Shown one piece after another: positions 54,126 to 64,000 of a stretch of DNA of 64,000 bases. How positions within the stretch are numbered: position 1 is the stretch's first letter; every line of letters starts with the position of its first letter. The notes under the pieces were generated by a model. That model did no database searches, had not been told where the DNA came from, and was given only the letters and a program-made list of their open reading frames with translations. The stretch is from Incurvaria masculella (lineage: Eukaryota > Arthropoda > Insecta > Lepidoptera > Incurvariidae), in assembly GCA_946894095.1 (NCBI GenBank), contig OX335655.1, forward strand, positions 17,794,001-17,858,000. Reading direction: 5' to 3'. Position numbers and translations under genes: made by a program.

Positions 54126-55084
54126 TATGTAGGTATGTACTCTATAGACTGATAACTGTCAGTTGCGGGTTCTACACATTTGGATATGTGTAATTATCTC
54201 TGGCGAATTCACCAATTACAACTGTTATGTTTAGTGTAGGCTTGGATACAATATTAACCCGATTATAATCTTGATATACTGGGAGATGACTCATGCTAAG
54301 TAAATGCATAGGTAACTACGAGCCCAATTTAACAAGAATATTTTAAAATCAACCGCTGTCGTCGTCAATTTTATTTGTCAACCATTTATTATTAAATCAG
54401 CAATTTCGAAACTTTGCTACATGTCAACCTGCTAGAAACGCCTTCACTGTATTTATTCCTATGAAGTTTCCTGCCGCAGCAAGGAGCGTATAGCGGAGAA
54501 TTCACCGACCCCAAAATGGGACGCAAAATGGCTTTGAAATAAAATCATTTTCCCATAAACAATAAATAACGCAAGTTGCCAAAACGGTCCCCGACCAAAC
54601 GACCTGTCAATAACCGGCTCGTGCCGCCACTAAATCATAAAAGGATAGAAGCTACGTACCACACAAAATAATATATTTCCATTCTCAGCACCCTCCCTCC
54701 CCTGGTACGGGTTCGTTTTAATATTGCCAGCACAATGAAATAAATTGCGGCGGGAAAACATAAAAATGATTACGCGCGTCTATGGTGCCCAGCGCGGGTA
54801 TGGCTTTCGTTTTATTTGAATTTTAGAACGATCGTTCTGATTTACGCAACTGAGCGGGAAACGATGGAACAACCTCTTGTTTTATTGAACGTTTCTACGA
54901 TATTCTGAACGTCGAACAGGAAAGTTATTTGAAATTCGAAACAGCCGCAATACGTACGTTCTAATTTTGAATTTAAGATCTTAAAACAACATCCGGGAGG
55001 GATGTTAACCCGGTTGATCTCATGTTTACCCAATGATCAGGGGTATACACACTGACTGTTTGAACATATGAAGTCGTGTGTAGT
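54126..55084. other. Probably single-copy spacer
   Basis: No shared repeats or recognisable domains. 54460-54800 has more complex sequence with AATAAATAAC and CATAAA words and might be regulatory, which is speculation. Confidence 0.25.
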
Positions 55085-55740
55085 AGGAATTTGAAGGAGT
55101 GGCGGTACTATATTCTATAGGTTCGTCCAAGGCTCTCCAAGATTAGAAGGCGGTGTCGGCGAGGCGGGGCACAAAGGCGCGGCCTGCATCAGATGGAGAG
55201 GTCTAAATGTCAGCAGCCGGACCGCACTGCGCGCTCCTTGCCCAACTGTCTCGCATTCTTCTACGTTCATTCTACATGGGCAAGAAAAGCTGCTATCCGC
55301 ACTCAAAATGTTTTACGTGTTTTTATAAGATAAAATTGTATCTCGTAATTGAATTTAATTGTGTTGTTAATAGTTCGTGTGATCGTATTTTTGTGTTTTT
55401 CTTTAATTGTGTAAAGTATTTTTTTTTCCCTCGTGTGTTCTCTTTGACAAAAATTTAACTAATTGGTCTATGTCATGTTTTTTTAAGGGTTTACTTGCTG
55501 TATTTTTTCTGGTTTTATGTATTATGTTTCCTCACTCACGACAAACAGCTGTTGCTCTCACCTTATGTTAGTCGTAAGTGTGTCCGGACCAGCGTAAAAG
55601 GGACCTGCAGCACAAAATGCTGAGCTGGCTCCTTTTTTTTCTCCACAAATGTGTATTTTGAATTTTGTAAGTGTTCTAAGTTGTGTTGAGAAAAAATAAA
55701 CGTATTTTCTTTCTTTCTTTCTTTCTTTCATGAGTGTAGT
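55085..55740 (+). repeat. Possible LINE 3' end with (TTTC)n tail
   Basis: A GC-richer segment with a short plus-strand frame (GLNVSSRTALRAPCP) is followed by an AT-rich 3' UTR, AATAAACG at 55696 and six TTTC units (55707-55728). The layout suits a 5'-truncated retrotransposon; no RT motif is visible. Confidence 0.35.
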
Positions 55741-56667
55741 CCTCTAGTAGCACTTGCACGTCGTGATTATTCTTCTGATTTTATACTAGTAGTTCGCTAC
55801 TGTGAACTGTGAAATCGCAGATAGCTTCATTCTATGTCCGTATGTTGTGCAATTTTTTGTAAATATCTGTATTTTTCGGTAAAAAAAATCTAAAGTTTTT
55901 TGGACAATCTTTTCAATCCAAAAGATGTATTAAAAAAATTAAAACATGCAGGCGTATTTTTGCGATTTTGACAATATGTTTTAGAATCCAAACTTTCAAA
56001 AACCTAGTCAAACATTAAGAGCATGGAAACAGTTATCCCCCATAGTATTGGGAATTGATAGCGTAACGACTTTTAATACATCTATACACACTCCGGATTG
56101 TTCAATTAGTCTCGAAGAAGGGGAAATTAGGTAAAGGCAGGGTTTAAATGTGAAAACTATTTTAATTTAGGCAAATGGCTGCTCCGTTTCTGGCTCTAAG
56201 CATATGTCGACCGAACTTTTCACTTACTTTTGTAACTTTGGTATAAAATTGTATTACTCGTGCTGGCTTGTATGTACTTCCATAGAAATTTGGTCCAGGT
56301 GAAACATACTTGTCTCACAATGTAGGCAGTTATAATTCGATCCCCTTCTCCTGCCCTCGCAATGCCCTCCTTTGGCTCGCTGCAAAGAAAACCGATTTTC
56401 CCGATGCGAGACTCAATTTGTCGCCACAATCGCACCGGAGCGATGGCGCAATGTAATTGGGCTCATTGTGAACGCAGCCGATACAGCCGAATCTAATTAG
56501 GCTCTCGTGAGAGCCGCGTTACGGCATTATTACACGCGCTCGAGTCCGACTTCGATTTTAAGTGTCACTCATTAGACATTTTGGAGACAATGGCATTGGA
56601 CATGGGAAAGTACGCTCAACTCGCACAAGTTGAAGACGAGGCAATCACTATCACAAACATATTTGGC
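55741..56667. other. Spacer with CpG-richer patch
   Basis: 56390-56560 is CpG-rich with homeodomain-like TAATTGG and TAATTAGG words, possibly regulatory. No coding domain. Confidence 0.25.
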
Positions 56668-57013
56668 TAGCTTTGGAGCGGCTGCTAGCTTACAATTCAT
56701 ACCAGAGTTCACGAGTTCGATCCCCGCCCGGTTCATGCGCCGCTTTCTATCTGATTTCTTATTTGGATAAGTAAGTTTCGTTAGAAATGCGTGTAAGGTC
56801 ACCTTCCCCCACTAGGTACGTCGCTTACAGGGCGAAGTCCGGGTTGCTATAATCGCACTGTATGAAAATAAGATCGAAACGTCAATAATACCTTGTCCTT
56901 GCTTTCTATCCAGTTCAATGTAGTCATGCTCGTAAGGAAGGTCCTGGCATGGCCCCTCGTTCTTTCGGGATCGCGAGTGTCGGGCTAATATAACGGTCGG
57001 TAGGGCCATCCAT
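56668..57013 (+). repeat. Family B SINE, plus orientation
   Basis: The promoter end is at left: GAGCGGCTGCTAGC and GAGTTCGATCCCCGCCCG (B-box-like). Then complement of the family body, AAGGTCCTGGCATGGCCCC and GGGCTAATATAACGG. Confidence 0.75.
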
Positions 57014-58090
57014 ATTCAGTTACATTTATAAACAATCATAATTATAAATTTCGACGGCAGGCCTTTGCCTGTCCGTCGAGACACAGAAAAACCGCATCAA
57101 AATCTGGCAACTCGTTTAGAAGCGGACAGACATAAAGCCGGGAATTTTATAGTATTTAGTGATTCCTCAGTGTGCTCGCTGGTTCTTTTTATTTTATTTA
57201 TTTATTTATTTATTTATGGAGAAAGAACAGAAATAGACCAAATGAAATAGTGATAAAAAATGTAACAATTATAACAACAGCCTATATCCTAAATATTTCT
57301 CACTAAAACACACGTAATCGATTGTATAGTTTAGATGACATTACGATTAGATGACATCAAAAGCGCTGTTGATACCATCTGTCAAACGCATACAATATTT
57401 TTGACAGGCGATATGGCCTCCTCGATAGCGCCTATTCGATAGGGTTCGTAGTAGGGGCCCAGATCGTTGCAAGTACATCCATGAGTACATCATACTCGCA
57501 GTCAGCTAATCTCGATTATGTCTCCTCCGCGTCGTCGGCGACAATGCGGCGATACAGACCCAGCGCTTTCGACATCTGTCACTTTCACCGCTGCGCTGGG
57601 TCGTCTGTGACAAATTACTTCTATTCCGTCAAATGGCTGATCGTCGGATCGCTGCACCGGTCGGCCGACCGGTTGTGAGACTGGTCTAATCGCTCCGAAC
57701 ATGTTTAGTGATTAACTCTATGAATCTTCGCATGAACTGTTGAACAAACTAATTATCAACACATGAATGTGATTGCGTTAGCAGAGACACTGTCACAGAT
57801 TATTTAATGGTACACTATGCCGCTATTGGCACTCCAAAATGTAATATGTATATATGTAATAGAACCTAACCTAACCAAACACTGCTTAGGCACATCCTAA
57901 TATGAAACCTACGTAACATACATTCCTGCCGTAGACAGTTCGGACTGTACATTCTATCTATACCAAAATATATTGTACTCTATGTTGATGCAGGTAGTTG
58001 CAGCATGTAATAATACTCTGTGTGTCTGAACATTCTTCCCGAATTAGGTCGAATCTCATTAATTTTTTATGAGTTCCAAATTGAAAAGTC
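57014..58090. other. Spacer
   Basis: (TTTA)n at 57193-57217, a short CCTAA pair at 57863-57876, and a CpG-richer patch at 57480-57700 whose two overlapping frames show no domain. Confidence 0.3.
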
Positions 58091-58160
58091 ACGTACTTAA
58101 AAGTGGTTCCGACCCATTGTACATAGAACGCAAAAAATATTGCACTTAGAGCCACGAATT
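58091..58160. repeat. Family H MITE fragment
   Basis: GGTTCCGACCCATTGTAC, ACGCAAAAAATATTGCACTT and GCCACGAATTAATT match the left arm of 42709-43070. Confidence 0.7.
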
Positions 58161-58456
58161 AATTACAAGTTAAATAAAGACATACCTTATAAAGGTACAG
58201 TATTTATCAAAAGGCAGTGGGCTGGTCACATCATCCGAAGAGACAACGACCGTTGGAGTAACCGTGTCCTGCACTGGTGGCCGTGGACAGGAAAACGGAG
58301 TGTGGGAAGACCACCCGCCAGGTGGACGACGACATCAAGTGCGTCGGCGGAAAACAGTGGTTCCGTACCGCCGAGGGCCGGGAGGACTGCAGAAAAATTG
58401 GAGAGGCGTCTGTCCAGCAGTGGACGCAAACACACTGACTGACTGACTGACTGACA
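58161..58456 (+). pseudogene. RTE-type LINE C-terminus with (ACTG)n tail
   Basis: The frame reads RQWAGHIIRRDNDRWSNRVL, then GKRSVGRPPARW, the conserved C-terminal end of RTE-clade reverse transcriptases. Soon after RPPARW the reading shifts frame; the expected end is found in another frame as ASVQQWTQTH. A run of ACTG units (58432-58455) forms the tail, as usual for RTE. Confidence 0.85.
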
Positions 58457-58743
58457 GTCACGCATTTTCATGTCGTTACGCCGGAAATAAAAACAAATTC
58501 CGAGTATTTCTGACCTTGGAGCGAAAGACAGTATTAATACACCGTGTTGATACAACTTTGTTAAATAAAGTTTAATGGGTCATTTTAGCTGAAATAATTA
58601 ATTAATTCGATGTCTCCGTCCAATCCAATCTGATGCAGTTGACGTGGCATTAACAATGTATTTCTAAACAACGATTGCGCGAAGAGATGGCCGAGTTGAT
58701 CAATGTTCAAACACGTCACTTTTAGTGATACGCATGGAGTTCC

Positions 58744-59070
58744 TTTTTTTATGCAACCTGACATAGATTGCTAATACCACACAACTACCGTTATGATATA
58801 AGCACAATACACCACATTCCCAAAGGAATCCAGTTCAATGTAGCACGGCTACATTGAACTGGATGGAAAACACCGACAATTTTTCATTGCCGCTTCAACA
58901 ATAGTTTTATCCAATACGGTGGTATGCTATGCTAGTAGGGGAAGGGGACCTACAGTTTTACATGGGTTTCGAACCATGGAACAGCTCGCATTCGTAACGA
59001 AATGCACTTATCCAAATCTGAAAGAGAAAGGAAGTGCATGTCCGGGCGAGGATTTGAACCCAGACCTCGA
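58744..59070 (-). repeat. Family B SINE, near full length
   Basis: T-rich tail, GCAACCTGACATAGATTGC, TACCGTTATGATATAAGC, body with a small duplication of GCACGGCTACATTGAACTGG context, and B-box complement GGATTTGAACC near 59050. Confidence 0.8.
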
Positions 59071-59314
59071 GTTCCTTCCATACTGTACATACAAAGCGAC
59101 GTGTTTAATCGTACGTTGATGTTGGTTTAGATTTTTTGTCCTTTCGTGCACTCAGTCCTTAATCATGCATGTAATAATTGTAGCATGATGTAGACCGCCG
59201 ATTACAATTATATCACTTTTGTGCTACCCCGGTCCGGAGTCCGAGTGCAACTCGCTTCAACAATAACAGGGGTCAGCGAGCGGCTCTCTTGGCGACCGGA
59301 GGCGCGCCGCGGCG
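59071..59314. other. Spacer, nothing recognised
   Basis: Becomes CpG-rich from about 59220. Confidence 0.3.
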
Positions 59315-59369
59315 GCGCAGCGGTTTGCGCGGCCGCTTCCAATTACGTCGGCGCGGGCTCGAGTCCCGC
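59315..59369 (+). other. tRNA-like structure (D and T arms) in CpG-rich DNA
   Basis: 59315-59330 folds as a D arm (GCGC, loop AGCGGTTT, GCGC) and 59353-59369 as a T arm (GCGGG, 7-base loop CTCGAGT, CCCGC). A-box and B-box matches (GGCTCGAGTCC, 59356-59366, one mismatch) are about right in spacing. The acceptor stem does not pair and the anticodon arm is poor, so this is a tRNA pseudogene or a SINE head, not a working tRNA. Confidence 0.5.
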
Positions 59370-60055
59370 CGCTCTCGGTCTACCCGGCAGCGGCGGGCGA
59401 GCCCTCCGGCCGGGCGGAGGCGGTAGATCGACGCCGGGAGAGTCGACACCTCTTCCTAAACATTTAGATTTCCCAAACACGTTTAGGGATAGGGAATCGT
59501 TAGGGCCTTGAAGACGATTTCGCTATTTTAATGGCAGTCCCCGTGCAACATTGTGTCTTGGTCAATAGACAGAGAATGCATTTCTTAAAATGTTTATAAA
59601 AATTAATTGCTGTTCGTTAGTCTCGCTAAAACTCGAGAACCGTATGGACCGATTAGGCTGATTTTTGGTATTGAATTATTTTTGGAAGTCCAGAGAAGGT
59701 TTAAAATAAAGATATTGTGCCCATGGGCTTTGGAACTTTGACGGGGCTGCGAAAACGATGCCGGTAGTCGGGTTCTACAACACGCCCGGGGGCGGCGATG
59801 GCAGGGGGGCGGGGCGGGGGGTTGGTGAGGTGGGGGGAGGAAGTCGAACACGGGCAGACACGTGAGGGCAGACGTCATTGACCGTTGTGTCCGTTTGGCG
59901 AATTTTCAAGGCACTAGCGATTTGTTAAAAACTCATTGTACTTAAAGTAATATAGGCCCAAGGTTAATTATTGACAGGTTTTTTTTTTATACTAAAACTA
60001 AATTGACGATTTTTAGAAATCATATCTGTATGTATGTATGTTCTTAAATCTTATA
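59370..60055. other. Spacer with LINE 3' fragment near 59705-59775
   Basis: GTGCCCATGGGCTTTGGAAC and GGGGCTGCGAAAACGATGCC resemble the 3' terminus of the LINE family at 9822, 35940 and 63540. A G-rich tract follows at 59800-59850. Confidence 0.4.
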
Positions 60056-60494
60056 ACATGCGAACCACTTACCCGACTTATGTGCGTATTTATCAATGTA
60101 TAGCATCTCTGGGAGCAGTCAGGTTCGAGATGGGTTGCTGTTTTAGATGTTGAGGCTGGCTGTGGGTTGGAGTCCACGCAAAACTTACCTACGTTACACG
60201 TTACTTACTTACTAGAAAGCAATGTAGCAGTGCAAGTGCGGAGAGGTTCTGGCGGCACATACTTATTTTTTTTAAATAGCCACAAAATGTCAACGAAGCT
60301 CTAAATGGGAATTATTGGATGTTTCTCATTAAATCATGCTATTTCGGCTCGAACGATCTTGATTAAATTTGGTAGATGGATACATTGTCCTGGACCAGTT
60401 TGACCCTATTTTGAACCAGCCATGTGGGCTACTTTTTATCCATGAAATAATTTAGCCGACACTAACCCGAGCGGAGCCGGGTACCGCAGCTAGT
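60056..60494 (-). repeat. CTAGCTGCGG repeat (Helitron-like end), copy 2
   Basis: Complement begins CTAGCTGCGGTACCCGGC and is collinear with 32013-32452, including a TTACTTACTTACTAG tract. Confidence 0.65.
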
Positions 60495-60985
60495 TATTAA
60501 TAATATTACTTTCAGGTCTGCGAGTTAAAATCACACATGGTGTTGCGCTGTCGACCTAACTCTAGTCTACATACGACGACCCCGTCGGCTTTCCCCTGCA
60601 ACAATCCAATTTACAGCGCGAATTGTGAACGCGCCCATGATTCCGTTGCAATCTTTATGAAGGTACAGCCCTCGTACATTGGCGAAGACCCATCTTGCAG
60701 CCGGGTTCGATTCCTGCCACGGAATGTGTGGAAGTTTTCTATCTTTGAGTGATGTCTGGTACGAAAGCTTGCAACCTTTGAGCAATGTCTTGTATGGACA
60801 TTTTGAACCTTTGAGAGATGTTGGTGCGGTGTGTCTAAAAACAATGTATGGAAACTTCAACCTTCAACCTATTGGGAACCCCGGGACAGAATACTCTGAT
60901 CTCGGGCACCAGGAATGGCGCTCTGAACAGCCGGGTTCTGGATGGGTGACCGTTCCAACGTTGTAGCTGCCATGGTTCGGTTTTT
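60495..60985. other. Spacer with 5S rRNA-like motif
   Basis: 60939-60951 is TGGATGGGTGACC, identical to a 13-base stretch of the 5S rRNA internal promoter region as I recall it. Frames at 60537-60966 lack domains. Confidence 0.35.
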
Positions 60986-61231
60986 AGGGATCCGTACCGA
61001 AAGGTTGAAAACGGAACCCTATTACTAAGCCTCCGGTTTCCGTCCGTCCGTCCGTCTGTCACAGGGTTGTATCTCATCAACCGTAATAGGTAAGCACCTG
61101 AAATTTTCACAGATTGTATATTTATTTTGCCGCTATAACAAGAAATTGGTAAAATAAAAAAATTCAGAGGGACCCCATAAAAATTATTAAAAGTATTTTT
61201 TTGTCTTGTCGCTCGCACTTGGCCGGTTTTT
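60986..61231 (+). repeat. Family A copy 10
   Basis: AGGGATCCGTACCGAAAGG start, short CCGT tract, 3' part shortened: the GGTACGGAACCC segment is lost but CTCGCACTTGGCCGG remains. Confidence 0.85.
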
Positions 61232-61485
61232 ACCTAAAACTTGTCGCTTTGCATGACAGATGGTCGGAAGAATGGATTAAGGAAGGACAGGAGTGGTAAC
61301 CGAAACTTATCCGTATAACGGTAGCGTTGCCACTGTTAAGTGTTGATGCATACACAGACGGTATCGCCAGCCAGTCAGTTCGCTTAAGAATTAGCGCCGC
61401 TATTTAGTGCAACGAACATTTTATGTTGGGCGTCTCGAATTCGTAAGTAAACTGACCTGCCATCCCATGTATTATCACCGCTGTA
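61232..61485. other. Spacer, nothing recognised
   Basis: No coding or repeat signal noticed. Confidence 0.3.
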
Positions 61486-61620
61486 GTGTCAATGAAAAAT
61501 GTCCGTGTTTTTTATCCAGTTCAATAGAGTTGTGCAATAAAATCCTGTCCGGAAATACAGGTCCTGGCGTGACACCTCGCTCCCATGTGCGGTTTAGGGC
61601 TAATATCATGGCAGTATTAC
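61486..61620 (+). repeat. Family B SINE, plus orientation, tail-side fragment
   Basis: AATGTCCGTGTTTTTTATCC, AGGTCCTGGCGTGACACC and GGGCTAATATCATGGCAG are the complement of the family's tail half. Confidence 0.65.
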
Positions 61621-61790
61621 CCATCAAGAACAAAACAATATTTATTTCACATACAAAAATACAACATATTTACAAATTTAGCACATTGTTAGTTAGTAAT
61701 ATAGAAAGAATAAAAAAAGGAAAATTTATAAGCAATTGGCACATAATTACAAACATACAATCAAAGCAGTAAAGAGGTATCAGTTGTATT

Positions 61791-62129
61791 TTTAACCGAC
61801 TTAAAAAAAGGAGGAGGTTATCAATTCGTCTGTATGATTTTTTTTATGTTTGTTACCTCATAACTTTTGCCTGGGTGAACCGATTTTGATGATTATTTTT
61901 TTAAATGATAGCTAGTGCTTCCCAAGTGGTCTCATTTTAATTTGGTTAAGTTCTGACAATAATATCCATGAGAAAATCATAAAAGTCTTAAATTTGTATT
62001 AAGATGTGCGCGACAAATGGACGAATAACTCAATATAACGCCAACCGATTTCGGCGATAATTTTTTTATTGGAAAGGACGTGTACAAATTAGTAAGTGTA
62101 CTTCAGATTCACTAAAAATAAACAAATAA
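61791..62129 (+). repeat. Family F repeat, longest copy
   Basis: TTTAACCGACTTAAAAAAAG, GGAGGAGGTTATCAATTCG, then GGTGAACCGATTTTGATGAT and a second CCAACCGATTTCGGCGATAA block. No coding frame. Confidence 0.6.
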
Positions 62130-62402
62130 AAAAAATTAACAAAAAAATAACCGACTTCAAAGAAAAAGCACTAAAACGTAAAAAATAATTTCCATTTTTG
62201 TAGTTACGATTTCTGTTATTTTTTGAGTCGGTGTCAGCCAAGGTTAGGTTAGGTTAGGTTAGGTTCTCTTGATTGGCGCAGCGCGTGCCCGGCTGAAGCC
62301 GACTCAAAAAATAACAGAAATCGTAACTACAAAAATGGAAATTATTTTTTACTTTTTAGTGCTTTTTCTTTGAAGTCGGTTATTTTTTTGTTATTTTTTT
62401 TT
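62130..62402. mobile_element. Foldback element with TTAGG repeats in its loop
   Basis: The left arm 62130-62239 and right arm 62291-62402 are nearly perfect inverted repeats of about 110 bp (AAATAACCGACTTCAAAG, AAAGCACTAAAACG-like, TAGTTACGATTTCTGTTATT). The 51-base loop holds five AGGTT units (62241-62265), i.e. (TTAGG)n. Confidence 0.85.
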
Positions 62403-63028
62403 ATTGTAGGTTTGTACAATCAATTGGTCCATGCCTCCCACACTAGGATGCCCTGTGCTGCGGAAGTCAGACGGTGTCTTTCGTTATTTACGTTTACGAT
62501 GTTTTACATGTTACATTTTTTTTATTTTAAAACAGTAAGTGCTGTGTTTGTTACAAAAGAGACACGGTTATATTTGTTTACCCGTCTAGCGCTAAGCAAA
62601 GGAAAGGTTATGTTTTTTTTTGTTATGATGGTTTATACAATATTCCTAAATTCTGCAGCCCATATATTACAGTTAGGTTAGGTTAGGTAAGGTCCCTGTT
62701 GTTGAAAACGATTTTACCAGAGTTATCGGTGCGCTGTGTCCCAATGATTCAATTACAAAGCCGCACAATCCTTGCTCGGGCCCAGGGAATAGGGTAGCGA
62801 AGTGTACACGCGAACAATATTAATATGTATGATATTTAATTATTCATCGTGTGCAATGTTTCGGAGGCCGCTGTTGTAACGAGCTCGGTGTAAATGGAGC
62901 TCGTTTGTGGATCGGATCGCTTACAACACGGCCTTGAGGTACGCGCGCTCGGCAGGCATATTGAACGTTATGTTTCCTGCAACATGGTGCCCCTTGCTTT
63001 CTTAGAATCATCAATATCAATCATTTTT
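62403..63028. other. Spacer
   Basis: A plus-strand frame to 62681 is hydrophobic and low complexity, probably chance. Three TTAGG units lie at 62672-62687. Confidence 0.3.
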
Positions 63029-63219
63029 AGGGTTCCGTACCCAAAGGGTGAAAACGGAACCCTTAAAAAGGGTTGTTAAAAGGAAGGTTAAAAAAAATAA
63101 ATTAAAAAAATTAAAGCTCCCGCCTTTAATACAAAACACGTGATTTTTTGTGTTAAATCTTGTAAGATGGTATTGAACCCTTCGTGTGCGAGTCCGACTC
63201 GTACTTGGCCGGTTTTTTT
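63029..63219 (+). repeat. Family A copy 11, internally deleted
   Basis: AGGGTTCCGTACCCAAAGGG start jumps after GGAACCCTTAAAAAG to the 3' third with the hairpin and TACTTGGCCGG. The CCGT tract is gone. Confidence 0.85.
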
Positions 63220-63525
63220 ATGTAACTGGACATGGATGGCTAATACCAAACTGAACGTCAGATATTAGCCAAACACACCACATGGGAACTAGGTGTCATG
63301 CCAGGACCTTCATTATATTGCTTGGCTACATTGAACTGGCTGAAAAACACGGACAATTTTCAATGCCGCTTCGACCATCGTTAATTCAATGCTATGGTAC
63401 CAACCCGTCCTACCACCTAGTAAGTAAGGAAGGGGACCTACAGTTTTACGTGGAATCCGAACCACGGCTAGTTTCAACGGTTGAAAATGGTCACCCATCC
63501 AGAACCCAACCGCGCTCAGAGGTGA
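63220..63525 (-). repeat. Family B SINE, 5S-like variant
   Basis: From TATGTAACTGGACATGGATGG to CGAACCACGGCTAGTTTC. The promoter-side segment has GGTCACCCATCCA (63489-63501), the complement of the same 13-base 5S-like motif found at 60939. Confidence 0.75.
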
Positions 63526-63539
63526 TTGATGATTTAAGT

Positions 63540-63805
63540 TGATCTTACCGTTTATTGAAGACACTTTCGACTCATGGGTCATGCTGTCATCTTTCCCTTT
63601 TCTACGATGCTCAACATGCAAAGAACCCACTGTCGATATTTTCAAAACAAGAACCAACCGATCGTTGATGGCGGGACTACGTTGACTACGGGATGGGTTC
63701 CCTGCCGAGGTATTTCCTAGAAATACAACCTCAAACTCGGTGTGGAGAAGCGCCTGGCTCGCCGGCAGGGTTTTCACAGCCCCCGTGAAAGTTCGAAAGC
63801 CCATG
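63540..63805 (+). pseudogene. LINE RT C-terminal and 3' end remnant
   Basis: The same family as 9822-10148 in the other orientation: plus-strand sequence reads GWVPCRGIS and YNLKLGVEKRLARRQGFHSP near its end, then AAAGCCCATGGGCG. The WN-x-LP box is decayed. Confidence 0.55.
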
Positions 63806-63849
63806 GGCGTTTACTTTTATGGATCGGAACAGCCGTTGGTTAATTTTTA

Positions 63850-64000
63850 AGGGTTCCGTACCCAAAAGGGTGAAAACGGAACCCTATTACTAAGCCTCCG
63901 CTGTCCGTCCGTCTGTCCGTCCGTCCGTCCGTCTGTCACAGGGCTGTATCTTATGAACCGTAATAGGTAGGCAGCTGAAATTTTTAACAGAGTGTGCATT
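63850..64000 (+). repeat. Family A copy 12, cut by the window end
   Basis: AGGGTTCCGTACCCAAAAGG, GGAACCCTATTACTAAGCC, CCGT tract and GCAGCTGAAATTTTTAACAG; continues past 64000. Confidence 0.9.

Noticed and set aside
62370..62681. 103-codon hydrophobic frame
   Set aside because: It starts in the arm of the foldback, is Phe/Leu/Val-rich from T-rich DNA and has no recognisable family.

Overview
This 64-kb window looks like an AT-rich, transposon-saturated, gene-poor stretch of a moth or butterfly (Lepidoptera) nuclear genome. The basis is the repeat content, which I judge by recall of such genomes and not by a search: a (CCGT)n-bearing element starting AGGGTTCCGTACC and ending CTTGGCCGG, tRNA-headed SINEs, non-LTR retrotransposon 3' ends with short A-rich tails, CTAGCTG-type Helitron-like ends, piggyBac and mariner remnants, and short runs of the insect telomere pentamer TTAGG. 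No bacterial-type operon, rRNA gene, CRISPR array or complete host gene is visible.

The best protein-coding gene is an intact 602-aa piggyBac transposase (10760-12568) in a complete element with perfect 14-bp terminal inverted repeats and TTAA on both sides. It sits inside a small hAT-like element (10157-13057), which itself interrupts a reverse-transcriptase fragment. The second protein-level find, on the minus strand (20709-22675), is an integrase with HHCC finger, DDE core and GPY/F-like module fused to an OTU-type cysteine-protease domain, broken by one frameshift. The only good candidate for host coding sequence is a CpG-rich 0.8-kb exon-like block (44906-45691) with plausible splice sites on both sides. 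Other protein traces are reverse-transcriptase C-termini (8.5, 10, 30.6, 36, 58.2 and 63.6 kb), a mariner pseudogene (49.7-50.3 kb) and an SGNH-hydrolase-like remnant (19.5-19.95 kb).

Most of the rest is repeats. Family A: 12 copies, probably Helentron-like, 11 in the same orientation, two in a head-to-tail dimer. Family B: about 17 copies of a tRNA-headed SINE. Family C: a TTAA-flanked MITE with three intact copies of exactly 542 bp plus fragments. Family D: a 330-bp inverted-repeat element, once as an inverted dimer. Family E: a second SINE with a tRNA-Leu-like head. Foldback and palindromic elements lie at 2.5, 13.8, 24.3, 39.8, 42.7, 43.5, 46.1 and 62.1 kb. A 2.6-kb element at 46.67-49.27 kb has weak terminal inverted repeats and clustered GGTCG motifs and is the least explained structure.

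No genes here work together as a pathway. The biology is layered transposition: LINE inside SINE, MITE inside SINE, foldback against MITE, and piggyBac inside hAT inside LINE. Boundaries of repeats are read by eye and may be off by several bases; family names A-H are local labels.
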